Below, piece by piece: positions 24,997-38,294 of a stretch of DNA of 64,000 bases. The translations under genes were made by a program, and so were the position numbers. Below the pieces are notes generated by a model. It had not been told where the DNA came from, did no database searches, and saw only the letters and a list, made by a program, of their open reading frames with translations. Where the stretch lies: the NCBI RefSeq assembly GCF_037038585.1, contig NC_092520.1, forward strand, positions 10,414,501 through 10,478,500, written 5' to 3'. Positions within the stretch are counted from its first letter, which is position 1, and each line of letters opens with the position of its first letter. This DNA comes from Patagioenas fasciata. Taxonomy: Eukaryota; Chordata; Aves; Columbiformes; Columbidae.

Positions 24997-25020
24997 AAGG
25001 GGAAGGGGAAGGGGAAGGGA
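24997..25020 (+). repeat. GGGGAA repeat 14 bp after the TYR exon 1 donor
   Basis: Three GGGGAA units and a shortened fourth (AAGGGGAAGGGGAAGGGG then AAGGG). G-run repeats close to a 5' splice site often act as intronic splicing enhancers; whether this one does is inference. Confidence 0.75.
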
Positions 25021-28000
25021 ATCATCCTGCCTGACTTCGGGCACTCAAGTGAGGCACACAAGCTGGGCAATTAGCCATACTGCATTTCCTTAGACATTCC
25101 TGGAGATGAAGTAAGTACTACCAAAGAGAAAACTAGATTTTGTATGGAGTTGATAGTCATTTAGAGCTCTTTGTCTCTTTGTCTCTTCTGTCTCTGACTG
25201 TAGGATTTAGGCTGCTTAATTAAGAACCTAAAGTTGAGGTGGAAGGAGGAAAGTTACACCTTTGTGTCCAAACATGGCCTTTAGCAGACTAAACAGGCTT
25301 GGGTCTGTTGCAGCAGTCAGGTGAGAAAAAGCAAGATTTATGTACACAAATTGCAAGCACACAACCATTGCAAGACTATTGGTAGCTGAATTATGGCAAT
25401 AGAAGCAAAGATTTTTCAGACATGTTACTTCTCTCCCAGTGCCTTCCTCCATTCAAGAGTTAAAAACTACTGAATTAAGCTAATTTGTTTTCATCTTTAA
25501 AACAAACAAACAAATAAAATAATTCATTAGAGCACAGAAGAAACAGATGTGTAATTCACGTTAATATTTCAAAAGAAATACAAGAAATAATCTCTGTCAC
25601 TCAAAGGAACCAAGAAGTATACTCAGCTATTCCTGCCAATTAAAAGCACTGCAAATTACCCTGTAAACCAAAGTAAATTTACATATTTACATAGTTGGCA
25701 TGGTCTTATATAGCTGAATTATGTTGTGGTGTTGTAACACTGAGAGCTTCTAGACTTTTTTTTTATGTCTTGCTCATTACTACCACATCATCTAAAATAC
25801 AGTGACAAAGGTCTATTGGCTTCCACAAACACACTCCATCCTGACAATAGCAGCAGTCACTTCTGGCTCTGAAGTCTGTGATTATGGTGGTGTAAATCCA
25901 TCTTTGTTCTGTATATTTCTGTAGCAACAGCCCTAACGAAGGCTGGGCAGTCTCAGTGATTTGATGGAAAGTGAAAGAGATACAAGCTGCAGCAGCTCTG
26001 TGAAATTCTGGCATTATAAACCAGCAACTACCTGGGCTTACTGGGCTGATTGTATTGAGTTTAGTCTTGATTTGTGCCTTTTGAATAATATAGACTTCAT
26101 ATATACCTGTAAATTCAAGCATTCCCAGCTACTGTGTCAGACCTATTTTAGGAGATTCTCTGGCATACATTTTGTATGCATTGACTAGTTCTCCCCCAAA
26201 CAAGTAGTTTTCAGGGACCATTCTCAGGAGAATGCCTGCATACAGCCACCCTGTTTGGGAAGTCACAGTGACTTTACCGGCATAGAGATGGATTATTTCA
26301 TGCCATTTGGCCTCAATAGCAAATAAATTCCCTGACTATATTTAATTCACTAGTGTAAGCATGGCCATAAAATAAACATTGCTACAAACATGTAATTTCA
26401 TCCCATTTTCTAAGATTCTGCTCATTTCTAACAGTATTAATCTGGATGAACTCTACTAACTTAATTCGACTGTATTACCAGAATGAAGCGGATCTGTAGC
26501 TGTTCTGCACTGAGCTGAATAAAGAGTTATGTGAAAATGGTACAAGTGTTAAAGTGGATTAAATGAAACTAAAATTGCACTGGTTACACGTGTCAAGTGG
26601 AGCTATCAATACAGTATATTGGATAAGATCACCAAGGTAGCAGGAGGCAGTTAGTACAAAAGGATCAGCAGAATTTTCTAAAAGACCTGGAGGGGTCAGA
26701 CACTTATGTTTAGCTTATATTTTCAAAACTATTATTAACGATATGCAGATTATTAAAATTCTTCCATCCTCTTAATAAGTACCCAGCAAATTTTTGAGTA
26801 GAAATGAATATATTTAAGAAAGTGTCAGGTTTATACCTTCTCATTTAAGGTCAATTGCCACAAAAATATTTTGAAAATAAATACATTTTTTATGAAATGA
26901 GTTGTTTAAACAGATATTTATGTATAATTCAATAGGTGCAACAATAAAAAATCTGCTATATTTAGAACACATTAAATGTCAGTGTATGCTGAAGTTTTCC
27001 AAGCAATTTCTGCGAATGGGTCCTTATCACTTATATTTTTCAGCCTCTTCTGGACATTTTACATACTCATCAAAATTTCCAAAATAACTTTATCTTCAAG
27101 AGGTATTATTCCTCTTTAACATCTATCTATATATATCTCTGCTGTCTTATCTAGAGAAAGCATGAAAGATTGAACAGATCTTCATTTTCAGTCACTGGTT
27201 TAGGATGAAGATACAATACAAAGTGATATTTCTTTATTAGCCTTGAATCCAAATTTAAACAGTTGCTCATGATGGAATAACAGTAAATACAATTCCTTCA
27301 AGTAGCACAAAGTAAGAATTGAGAATCTCACTCCAGAAAATCAAAGGGGAACAAAAATAGCCTTATCTGGAACCGGAAAACAGCCACAGATCTGCTGCAG
27401 AATATGCTGATCATCCAAGCCCTGTAGCTAAACAGCAAGATAAAAAAAAAAAAAAAGATATCCATAAATGTGAAGGAATTTAGGCTTCTAATAAACACTC
27501 AAAATAAAAAGAGGGTGAGAGAAACCTTTTGAATAATATTCCATAATACGGTGTCCTATTTAGAAGTTTAATTCTCTTTCCAAAGCCCGCTATGTTAATA
27601 AATAGTTATAGACCTATTAAAAAAAAAAAGGGGGGGGAAAAGTGCCTATTTGCAAAACAGCATCTCTCTCTTTTTTTTTTTTTTTTAAATCCCTAAAGAA
27701 AGGAGAAAATACTTTATTCCATTGAGAAGTTGCCATGGCAACATGGATATCCATGAATACATGCTGAAATTCTTGCTTTTGCCTTACTTTTTCTTCAACA
27801 TGCTGCTGTCATCACTTAACTGAGTGAATTATCTGTCTACATTTTTCCCATCTTTATCATCTAAGTGAAACTTTTGATTCTTGCCTCTGCTTTTGCCAGC
27901 AAGGCTATCAGGAATCTTCAGTGTTTATATTTGTTTGCTTGGCTCATGTTTTAGGGTAGGTGGGAAGGATTTTCTCATGTTTTCAGTTACTTGTTTGTGA

Positions 28001-30743
28001 CGATTCAAGCATTACATTCAGAATTAGGACTGCATGAAACCTACTAATGCTTTACCATTTTTTTTAATTCTATACTGACTTAACAAAAAGTTATATGGGA
28101 AACGGAGATCTTCCATGACATTTTGAGAGTTTTTAGGTTTTTTTAGTGCCCATTTCTATAACTCCAGACAATGGATTTGCTAAAAAAATTATTATCATGC
28201 CTCACTTAGATGAAAGTTCTGCACTCCTCCACACCAAAGCTAGTTTGGATAAATAACTGAAGTCAGTGGAGTTACAAATCCATAAAAAGACTTCTGCAAA
28301 TAAAAACAGAATCTTTCTGCTGGTAGTTAACATTAAAATTTGGAGATCCCCACAGCGTGCTAGACAGACGACGAAGAAAATAAAGCGGGAGAATATAGGT
28401 GCTGTTTTAGTCTTGTAAGTCTGGCAAGCAGGCTATACCACCAACTTTAGCCCCCTGTATTTTGTCTCTCCTAAAAGAAGAGTGACTTGAGAGAAGTAAT
28501 TGCATAACACAGAGAGCTGTCTGCTCTCAGATGTGCTGGTGTAAGCCTGCAGCCAATTCTTTGTTGCAAGCACTAAGAATTTCCCTCAGCACTTCATTCT
28601 GTGTCACTTTCACAAATGCAAAGCTACTGAAAAAGAGAAACAAGTTACACAAATAGAAAATGGATATAATGCTCCTGAACTAATAATGACGGTACTTTAG
28701 AATCATTACCTGAACATATGACTCCATAAGAAATATAAAAAGTAGTTACTCAGACACATTTAATTGTAAGCACAGTTTATCAGGGATCTGTACTGTTAGC
28801 TGGATAGCCATTTGGAGCAGTATTTTCATGCACCTTTAAACACTGCAAGAAATTTTCAAAAATACAAACACCAGAAGCCAACAGTTCAGATTCTTAAATC
28901 AGTCAAAGACTTACATGCTTGTGGATGCCTGTGTATCTCGTGAATTCAGTTACTTTATTTTTTATTGCAACTTAATAGATTTTGGTGCCAGTTACAGGCT
29001 GGTAAATTGAAACAAACAAACAAACAAAAACACCAATAGCCCAAATGGTAACTGTAAAATTGGAGTCTATCAAGACTGGTCTCCTAATGATATGCTTACA
29101 TGGATTATAAATTTGAAACATATCCTACTACAGAGATGATTCTCCCTATGCCACATCTCAGTACCACAGTCTGAAGAAATCAGGATCTGTGCACAGCAGG
29201 AGCAGCCACTCTGGTATCCTCAGCATGTTTGTGTCACTGTTACTTCAAAGTGATACCCCTTCTTCCACAGGATCATGAGTGGGTGACAGCAGAGATGTTG
29301 CTGGGCTGTTCTCTAGTATATAGCCCTGCTTTCTCAGGAGTCATGCAGTGTAAAAGATAAACATCTTCAGAGGTGTATAAATTAATAGCTAAGGAATTTC
29401 ATTAAACATTGGATTTTGTTAATAATTCACCAGAGAAGGAAGCCTATCTATAGAGAGACGTGTCTTAGTGAATTTGCGGTAGACATGGAGACAGCAACAC
29501 TAACAACACAACAGCACAGAGACAGCCCGAGAGCAGGAATATTTCAGCAGTAATTGAAAACAGAGTTTCCTACTCCATTCCAGCACGATTTTAAGGTGCT
29601 GAATGGGGTGTATGTTACCCCCAAGTTCTGGGCTGCCCCTGAGCAAAGAGATGAAACTCAGCCAGCTTTTACTGAAGGTTGAGAATATACCTTGAAGGCT
29701 CTGGGTTTGTTTCAATGCTGTCACTTCATGTTTGTCTCATTCGCTTTTAGCTGGAGTCACACAGCTCCTCCAGTTAATGCATACACAGAAAGATAATTAA
29801 TGACCTTATCCTTGCTCAAAGATGTTTCTCAGAATTTCTTTAAAGCTTTGCTTTCCAAATTTTCTTCTCTTTATTCAGTCTTCTGCCTATTTTACCTTTG
29901 CTGCTAATATTCAGGAATACATGAAGAACCAGGTACAAATATACACAACTTCTTAAAAAACTTTTGGTCTACTACAGATAGAGCACCTTTTAAATTCTGT
30001 TTATAAAAGCAAGCTCCCAAAGTATGGTTTGTTCTGTTGTGGCTTATCTGGGGATTTCCTTGAATTTTCTCAGTTTGGTGGGAAAACAGTTTCTGGATGT
30101 CACTTAATTAGGATTAGATTATGCCAAGCCCCAATGCATCCCAAAAAAAAGTAAAAATTAAACCTCTTTACAATTGCCAAATGTTTTAAAATCTAATGTG
30201 AGGGCTGTACTTTAATGCTGTTCCCAAGCAAGGATGTGAGAATAATTGGAGAAAGACAGAGAAAGGCAATGAATGAGTGCAAAATCTCTTTTGGCCGCAT
30301 AGTGGGACCCAAGGCTCCAGTTCAGTAGTCCGGACTTCACGTAGGACAAACGGAAACACGAGAATGTGTCAAAGAGCCAGGAAGTTCCTACACGACCCCC
30401 TTGGGAAAGCTGGCATGGGCAATATGGAGAAGCAAGGCATGTGTTTTCCCTGGCTGTAGTCTGAAGTGGTTCTTTTAGACTATTTTAACCTGGAGAATAA
30501 CACTATGAAAACGTGCTGATATAGGTTCTGGATGGGGGTGAGCTCCTGCTACTTGGGGTCAGAAGAGGAGCAGAGCAAGGGACCAGATCTGAAGGGAGCA
30601 GAGGTGAGGATTAACTCTTTTGGTGGCTATACTTCCCCAGCAAACTGAGGAACTTCAGATCACTTTGTTGGTGAGCAGCTATTTCAATAGCATCCAAAAG
30701 CACGTCTTTAGTGTTTAGGTATATATTACTTCTATTGCATGCC

Positions 30744-31385
30744 TGTCGAGGGTTAGATCGTGGGGTGACAATCAAACCCTGGCAGATGTATTGTTAACCT
30801 CCTCTCCCCACCACTTCCCCCTTTTTCCCCTCCCTCTCCCCCCTTCCCACTCAGGACAGGCGATTGGGAGGGAAAGAACGACAGAGAGAAGAGAGTTGGA
30901 AAAATTAAAGATGTTTTACTAATGCTACTAATAAGAATAGAGAAAATAATACAAAATATACAAAACCAATCTTGAAAGTCTCAGCAACTGCAGAGCCAGC
31001 ACCCAAAGTCCTGGATTAGACTCTGCAGCCAACCGGAGCTGGATTCAGTCTGTCACTAGGCCTCAGTTCGCAGGGACGACTAACAAGGTCCTCTCCTAAT
31101 GGCGGCCATAAGCAGAAGGAAAGGAAAAAGGGACGAGATCCTCATGATCTCCCACTTTTATATGAAGTATTCACGTGAATGGAATGTTATACACAGTTGG
31201 TCACTGGTTTCTCGTTGCCCCTCTCGCGAGATGTCCATCTGTGCTTATCAATAAGTTTGCATTCCATTGCTAGGTTTACCAAAACATGTGTCTGGTTCTC
31301 CAGGAAAATGCAGCTAATACGAAGGCTTTCGCTGACAGGCAAAATTCACTAAACGAGAAACTTGTTTTTTAACAAAACCAGGACA
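30744..31385 (-). mobile_element. Solo LTR of an endogenous retrovirus in TYR intron 1
   Basis: A 642-bp copy of the same LTR family as 11078-11730, in the same (minus) orientation and therefore antisense to TYR. It has TG...CA ends and the TATAAAAG box on the minus strand at 31155-31162. It is flanked by a perfect 5-bp target duplication, ATGCC at 30739-30743 and 31386-31390, which proves the element boundaries. No gag, pol or env sequence is attached. Compared with the upstream copy it has an extra TATACAAAA unit near 30957 and lacks a 12-bp stretch present near 11543. Confidence 0.92.
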
Positions 31386-34047
31386 ATGCCCGCGTAAGTG
31401 TAGATCTAATAAGACCAAAGCAATCACAAAGAATTTGTCACCAAAACCCCCAAAGCTCTGCATTTTAAAATAACAGACAAATGGCTAAAGACTCCTGTAA
31501 TGCAATCCACTTTATTTAGGCACAGGGGCTGGTCTGTGTAAGCAGCTGCAAACTAAAAGAAGAAAGGCTTTCCCGTTTGTGAAAAGGTGTGAGACAGCAG
31601 CAACGCTTCTGCACACTTACAGTCTGTTTTCTAAGAAATGATACAAAGAGCTGTGCTAAAGATCTCAACTGCAGTGCACGAAGGGATTTATCTTTTGCTG
31701 GATGCTATAGGGTCCAGGAGCAATGCTGTGTATTCTGGACTGCCATCTACTGGCAATTGCTCTGTTAACATTAATACTTACATAAGCTTTTCCTCGGAGT
31801 ATCTTCCTGACAATTTCCCTGGAGCCAGTGAATTTACAGATGCAGGAGAGCAGGGACTGGGTGCAGTTTGAATATGAAGTTTTGTCCAGAGTGAACTGAA
31901 AAATTTGCTCAGGACTATTCTCAAAAGAAAACAAAAAATCTTGTGTTGAAACAGCATGCTCCTAGTAGAAAGTCCTCCTGCTGAATGAAAAGAAGGCAAT
32001 GATGTGACCTATTTTGAGTATTTTTTATGCAGATTACATACAGAAAGAAGCATTTAACTGACCTATGTTCTGTTACCACTTACACATCACATGACTGATA
32101 AAACAGCAAATTATAGTTTCAGGATAGACCCATACTTTGTATCATCTAAGTTACACCTTTTTGGAAAAGCATCTTGGCTAATTTTATAGCCAGACTTTAA
32201 TTTTTAACTCAGAACAAATAATAGCAGAAGGTCACAGGTAGAATTTTCATCCCTGCCCCTTATGCTGGCATGTCTTGACAACGAGTTACCAGATACCATC
32301 TGGCTTCTTTTTAGGTTGAATTCTGTTAGTCAGACAGTAAATGAGGGCTACACTGAGACATAACTGGAAAAAACAAATAACACTCTAACCATTTATAAGT
32401 CTCACAACATTAATAGTTGTATTGAATCCCACTGAAATAGATAAACATAGCAAAGGGGAAATGTTTCTTTCTTTAGATATATTTGAGCTCATGCTTGAAG
32501 ACTCCCTGTTTGGATATCTCAAAAAGCAAGCCAGTCTTGAAGGCAGCATTTCTTCATCTTTCGGACCCAACAGGGCTATATCCCCAGGGCAATGCGGAGA
32601 GGATGAAAAGATAAGAGAGGGCAGAGCAGGGAAACCAAAAGAAAATATGGACCTAGAGAAGGTTCATAGGAAACAGAGCTAAACAGAAAACCTACATGTA
32701 TGTATTTTCTGAGACAAGTGCCAACTGAGAAATGGGTGTTCTTCTCTAATGCACTTCTAGGGACATAGGGCTGTGCATTTTTAGACAAATAAATTACTAA
32801 AGCATTGCCCTCAGCCTGAATCATCCCCCTTTTTTTCCTTCTAATTGGAATAAACTCTCTCACTAACACAAAACAATCATAAAAACAGCATCACAGGTAG
32901 CCTTTATGTTTAAACCTGTAGCTCTCTGTCACCACCTCTCCCGTCTCTATGAGGATTCTTAAAAGGGACTTCTTAGAGACAGTCCTGACCTTGGTCATTC
33001 TTAGAGGAACAATCCTGACTCAGTGAGCTTCTGGGGCGAAGATGCACATGAAACTCTCTGCTGGACAACTACCTCCAGCCTCCAAGGGCACCTTTATAGT
33101 TTAATAGACTAGGGCAGATTGCAGCTAATAGAACAGTCTCTAAGGATGAATTTCTTTGATAAGCTTTCTTATCTCCTCAAAACAAAAGAATAATTTATTC
33201 ATGAGATTGATATTAACAGGAAATTTATCACCTAAGAACTCCAGATTCTTAAGACATGTAGGTTATATCACCAGCTTTGTCACACATTTTATGTGAATTT
33301 ATGGTCAAATCACTTAGAAAAGGATTCATCTCATCTCCTTCCACTCGTTCAAAAGTTAGTTAGGCAGCAAAGTAACTTGCCTTTGGCTCTGTCTTTAGGC
33401 ACTTCAGAGGCACATCCATGCCTCCAGGGTGCAATTCATTCCATCCTAATGCAGAAGCAAAGCATTAAGTTGAACACTCCTAATTTTGTTTCCCTTGCTA
33501 ACTGTAGTCTGTAGACAGTTTCTGCATTGATTCTTTTATAAATTTTCTTTCGTCGACTAAGTCAATGGAGTGAGTTAGGCACCCCTAGAGGTAAGTACAT
33601 CTCACTTACCAGACATCTGGCTTAGGAGGGCCAAATCACACTCAGGAGATACCTCTCTCTCTATTGACTGCAGAGGTTGTTCTGAAGTGTTGCTTCAGTC
33701 TGGCAATTTGCACACAGCAAGTGCTGGTGAAATGAATTTCACACTCACTTCCTTCATTAGATAGAATTCAATGTTCTTCCATCCCATGCACAGCAGAGAT
33801 GATCATTTTCACTCATGTTGTCGTTCATTCTTTTGGTCTATAAAATAAAAATATGTCTCCAGGATGAAAGAAATCTGGAGGTTTCAGTGTTATGAGTTTT
33901 CTTCTGTGATGCCCCACACAATAATGAGACCTGTTCTTTCTACACAATGTTCTTATTAACCATGTTGATTACCTGCTAGCTACAGCGTATTTTTAAAGGC
34001 CCTCTGGTGGCTTGGAGTTCTATCTATTTTGGTGTTTTTCAGAAATC

Positions 34048-34135
34048 AAAACAAAACAAAACAAAACAAAACAAAACCAACAACCAAAATAAAAAAAAAA
34101 GCACACAACAAAAACCAACCAACCAAAATAAAGAA
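34048..34135. repeat. AAAAC-type A-rich tract
   Basis: Five to six AAAAC units followed by degenerate A/C-rich sequence (AACC, AAAT runs) on the + strand. The Lys/Asn/Thr-rich ORFs across it are artefacts. It may be an expanded A-tail of a lost retroposon, but no body is recognisable. Confidence 0.75.
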
Positions 34136-35483
34136 AACCACCACTACAATAATAAACAGTTTTGGTTCAGAGCCTCAACCTCACCTGAAAGGGAGACAAG
34201 ACAACTCCTGAAAGTTCTGAGCCACTTTTGCTCTGTCTTGTTTTCATAGATCCATCAGCTCTACCACTATACACACACACCAAACCCTCTACTCTGATTT
34301 ACTGATCATTGTGTCATTATATATCTCTCCAACTTCTATCCTGACTACATGTCAGGCAGGTTCCTGAATATAAAGCAGAAATATAAGTTAGTGCTTGTAC
34401 TAACTCCCTGTAGGTTTACTGTACCACAATATGAACAAAAAATCTCCCTCTCATTCTGATCACTTCTCTGGACAAGCAGGGGATTCAGTGAGACCTACTA
34501 CAGAAGCTCATGATCATCAAAGCACCCACGTGTTTAGGCAGCAAATGAGTTATTGTGGCTTAAAAAGATACTGAGCAGCACTTTAGTGACACAGTCTGCA
34601 TGGGCACTTTTAACCCATGGCAAATGTGAAGGAGTTTGACTCAGCTAAAATTAGCTTGAACTACCTCGCTCTTTCAGGAGTCTCGAACTGGACTGGCAGC
34701 TTCTATAGCTCATCTGACAAGTAATGACTTGTTATGCCATGGTAGCCAGACTTTGCTTGTGAGTCCAGAACGTTCATATAAATGATGCTGTTTTCTGACA
34801 GTATTTAATATCTGTATCCATCTGTCTGTTTAAGGTCCTTTCCCAATATGTTTCACGACGGTATCTCAGCTTGTGATATATGTTCATCCTCACAACATTC
34901 CTCTGAAGCAAAGCAGTGTCTTTTCCCATTTTGTACAGGCAGCATCCTCAAGACATGCCTAAACTAAGTGCCCATTTAGTCTGACAAAGCTCAGAGAGAT
35001 ATTTTCAGAATAAATTATTTCTTTTTTGTATTCCAAGTTAACAATTCCCCCTTTTACTCTGTGGAGAGAAAAATCTGTGATTATGGCTTTGTTCAGCAGC
35101 CTGTTGAAGCTGAAAAACCTCCATTTAGCAACTGCAGTAGCAGATTTAACTCCATTTGTGTCCTGCTGCATTGGTAGGTGACACTGAATTTAGCCTCAGT
35201 GAGTTTTCAAGGACATAAATGAGAACTGATCCTTTAGTCGACATGGGTAGTTTCAGATACAGACTAGTGTACTATTTCAAAATATGTACTGTAGTAGAGA
35301 GGTGTCTTCTACAAAATAACCCTTTTTATATTAAAATCACACACAGAACATTTTAAAATCAATATATGGTTTTGCAACAAACATATTATATTGTACACTT
35401 TCTTTGTTCCTTTAAAAAAAAATAATTGAATTACCTCTTTTGTTAACAACTGCAACTCTGCTAACAGAAGGTGTTTTATACAG

Positions 35484-35700
35484 GTAATTTGCACTCGATC
35501 TGAAGAGTACAACAGCCAACAGACTTTATGCAATGCCACAAGTGAAGGGCCTATACTGCGAAATCCTGGGAACAACGATAAATCAAGGACCCCTAGGCTC
35601 CCATCTTCAGCTGAAGTAGAATTTTGCCTGTCACTGACTCAGTATGAATCTGAACCCATGGATAAAATGGCGAATTACAGTTTTCGAAATACTTTGGAAG
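35484..35700 (+). CDS. TYR: Tyrosinase, coding exon 2 (residues 274 to part of 346)
   Basis: Translation in phase 0 begins [13 protein letters not shown] and ends YSFRNTLEG, collinear with tyrosinase exon 2, and the 217-bp length equals that of human exon 2. It encodes the linker between the copper A and copper B halves of the catalytic domain, including the conserved CNATSEG and [17 protein letters not shown] segments. Sequons are present at N290 (NAT) and N337 (NYS). The exon ends after the first base of a glycine codon (phase 1) at GAAG|GTAATA. The acceptor is unusual: the exon itself starts GTAATT, so the junction reads CAG|GTAATT like a splice donor. There are no internal stops and no frameshift. 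Confidence 0.97.
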
Positions 35701-36615
35701 GTAATATGTTTTATTCTATTACGCTCTTTCCATCTGTAAACTGATCCTCTCTGGGGTTAGAGTCCTTCAATTCTGAACAGTTTGAGCTAATCTCACCAAA
35801 CACCACTGGAGGAAAGAGAAAAAAAACGTTATGCTTTCTCCTGTAATAGCAACAGACAGAAAGAACCACATTAAAGGCATTTTATAAGAAAATAGAAAGT
35901 GTAGACTAGATCAGATCGTAAATCCATTTATTAGGAGACATTTTGTTTGCTGCTATAGTCAGTGTCAGGCACAGCAAATACATGTAGCACTGCATAAAAA
36001 GAGATCATCTAATAATCTGTTCCAACATGATTGTAACCAGATCTCTGTGGGTTACAGGTTTGCCCTGGAATCCACTGTCTCTCAGAGGCCAGGATAGACA
36101 GCAAAGGAGAAGGAGGATGCTGCCAGATGGCATGTTATGTCTACAGGCCTACTGTGAACTCATTAGCAGTCTTCTCCCCAAAATCTAAACAACAGGGACT
36201 AAATGACCCTTACTATCTTTTCCAAAAAGATTTTGTTATTTACATTAATTACCTAACTATCCAACCTGTTTTGAATGTTCTGAATTTGATAATAAGCAAG
36301 GGTTCTTTGCTAAAAGGAATAGTTTTTCTTAATTAACTATCTACCCAGTCTCTTTTGACTATTATTGAATTGCTAATAAACAAGGATAGCACATTATGTA
36401 TTTAGCAACAAATATTGTTGCAGTATCATGTAACAGCTGAATCAAATGGGATGTACTTTTATTGATGTCCCCTAAGACTTTTTGCTTGCATGGAACTTTG
36501 CAAGGGCCAAAACAATGTGATACAGGAATTGGTGTGAGGATAAGAAACTAAAACTGTTAATATGCTCAGTATTCCTCTAAATGCAGTGTGGAATGCCATA
36601 AAGCTTTCACTGGGG

Positions 36616-36650
36616 AAGAAAAAAAAAAAAAAAAACAAAAAAAACCAACA
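36616..36650. repeat. Poly-A/AAAC run
   Basis: About 20 A residues followed by CAAAAAAAACC, in TYR intron 2 about 55 bp before a CR1 fragment. No retroposon body is recognisable next to it. Confidence 0.7.
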
Positions 36651-36704
36651 AACATTTAACTGCTGAAGCCAATAAAGAATCCAGACATTAACTACATTAA
36701 CTGA

Positions 36705-36882
36705 TTGGAGACACTGGCCCAGAGAGGTGGTGGATGCCCCATCCCTGGAGACTTCCCAGGCCAGGCTGGACAGGGCTCTGAGCAGCCTGATGTGGGTGAA
36801 GATGTCCCTGCTCATGGCAGTGATGGCACTGGATGAGCTTTGAAGGTCCCTTCCAACCCAAACTACTCTATGATTCTGTGAC
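36705..36882 (+). mobile_element. CR1 LINE 3' fragment in TYR intron 2
   Basis: Contains the CR1 3' signature 'ggagacactggcccagagag' through 'gaaggtcccttccaaccc' and ends with the CTATGATTCTGTGA tail on the + strand. It is 178 bp long, 5'-truncated and diverged. It is closest to the copy at 56830-57060, which points the other way. Confidence 0.9.
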
Positions 36883-38294
36883 TCCAGCTCTGGACACAGC
36901 TGTGCTTTCTACCTTTGAAAACAGGAAACACATGAAGTATGGGAAAGAAAAAAGTGACTTAACTGAGTAGAGGTTTGCTCACATTTGTCTCCATAGACTA
37001 AGTGAATAGATGCAAAGGATGGAATTGGAAGAGTAGATAAAAGGCAACAGAAGTAAACAAGTAATGAAATAATAAGGGTCTACCATCACATGGCTGGTAT
37101 TGTAAACAAAGTTATACAAATTTATACAGTCACGTATGGGTTTACTCTGAAGCAGAGTCAAAGCGAACCGCTCATTTACAAAGCTTAAATTTCAGTATCA
37201 TATCTGCTCATTAAGTAACAATAATTAACTGAGTACTTGCAGACAAAGGGCAAATCTCACTTTTTGTTGATGCTAGGTCTAAACTGACAGCTAAGCAGAG
37301 TCATAGATCAAGTATACCAATTTGATACAAATGGATACATTTTCCTACTGAAAATAACAGTAGATATTTGAAAAAAAGGCAACATAGATATTTGACATAA
37401 TTTCACAATGATCAGGAAGGCACCTGTGGTTCTCAAAGAGCCTGGAAGAAGTTATTTTAACTCTAAAATCAGAATCAGTTTTTGTCTGATTAACCTATTC
37501 AAATCTATATTGCTGTCTCTATGTCACATTAATTTCATGGCTAGCAAGCACAGTGATGGTTGGCGTTTCTTAATATCATAGTGTCATCTGCCAATCGCAC
37601 TTGAAGAGCGTCAAGCTTTAATCTGAGTAATAGCAATGTAACAGCATGTGAAAGTAGCTCTTCTGGATCAAATTTTGCTCCAAGTGAGTTCTTTTATTCC
37701 CTTAACAACTCTTCAGAAGCTTAAGACTGTTCACCTTGCACCCAACTGAGGTTATGAATATTCAGCCCATCACTGTGGTCATTTAGAGCCCTACAAATGC
37801 CACACAAGGCATGTCACGTTTGCCACCAATAGATTCTAATGGATTTCATGTGATTTAGATAGTTCTTCCAGTATACTAGGGAAAAAATTAAATGTTCTTG
37901 AGGATATATGCAAGTTAGATATTATTCAGAAGCCATACAGCTTAGGTAGCTACAGAAGCAGCATATATTATCTAGGTCATAGTGCTGCACGGCTTCTGGA
38001 CACATCCAGTTAGCTAAACACAGGGGCAGAGTATGTTTGTTTTATCAGTCCATCCAGATATACCCTCCCTGACATGCGTCACAGCCCTTCCAGAGCATCT
38101 GTAGGATCCCTCCTACGTGATTCTAAAAGACAAGAAAAGAGACTGAGCAGTTCCTTTTCTCCTGGAAGTGAAGGTGGACCTTTGAAAGTCCTAGGATCCA
38201 TGTAGATGGATCCTGGGGATTTGTAGGACAGTGAGGAAAAGATCATCAGAATAAGACTGAGGCAATGAATGTCCCCTCCTTAGAAGCTCTGTAG

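Larger units (their letters stand above)
24984..35483 (+). other. TYR: TYR intron 1 (10,500 bp)
   Basis: Bounded by GTAAGG and a pyrimidine-poor acceptor ending TTTTATACAG. It contains no second gene that I can see. Its contents are a GGGGAA array just after the donor, a solo LTR at 30744-31385 on the opposite strand, an A-rich tract near 34048, several short AAAC runs (about 25499-25515 and 29012-29032) and a purine/T-rich stretch near 27440-27690. ORFs inside it (60-119 codons) look like chance. Confidence 0.9.

Noticed and set aside
24984..25034. Read-through of the tyrosinase frame past the donor ([10 protein letters not shown]...)
   Set aside because: The exon ends at CAG|GTAAGG, at the same codon as in other tyrosinases. 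The extension is intronic GGGGAA repeat.
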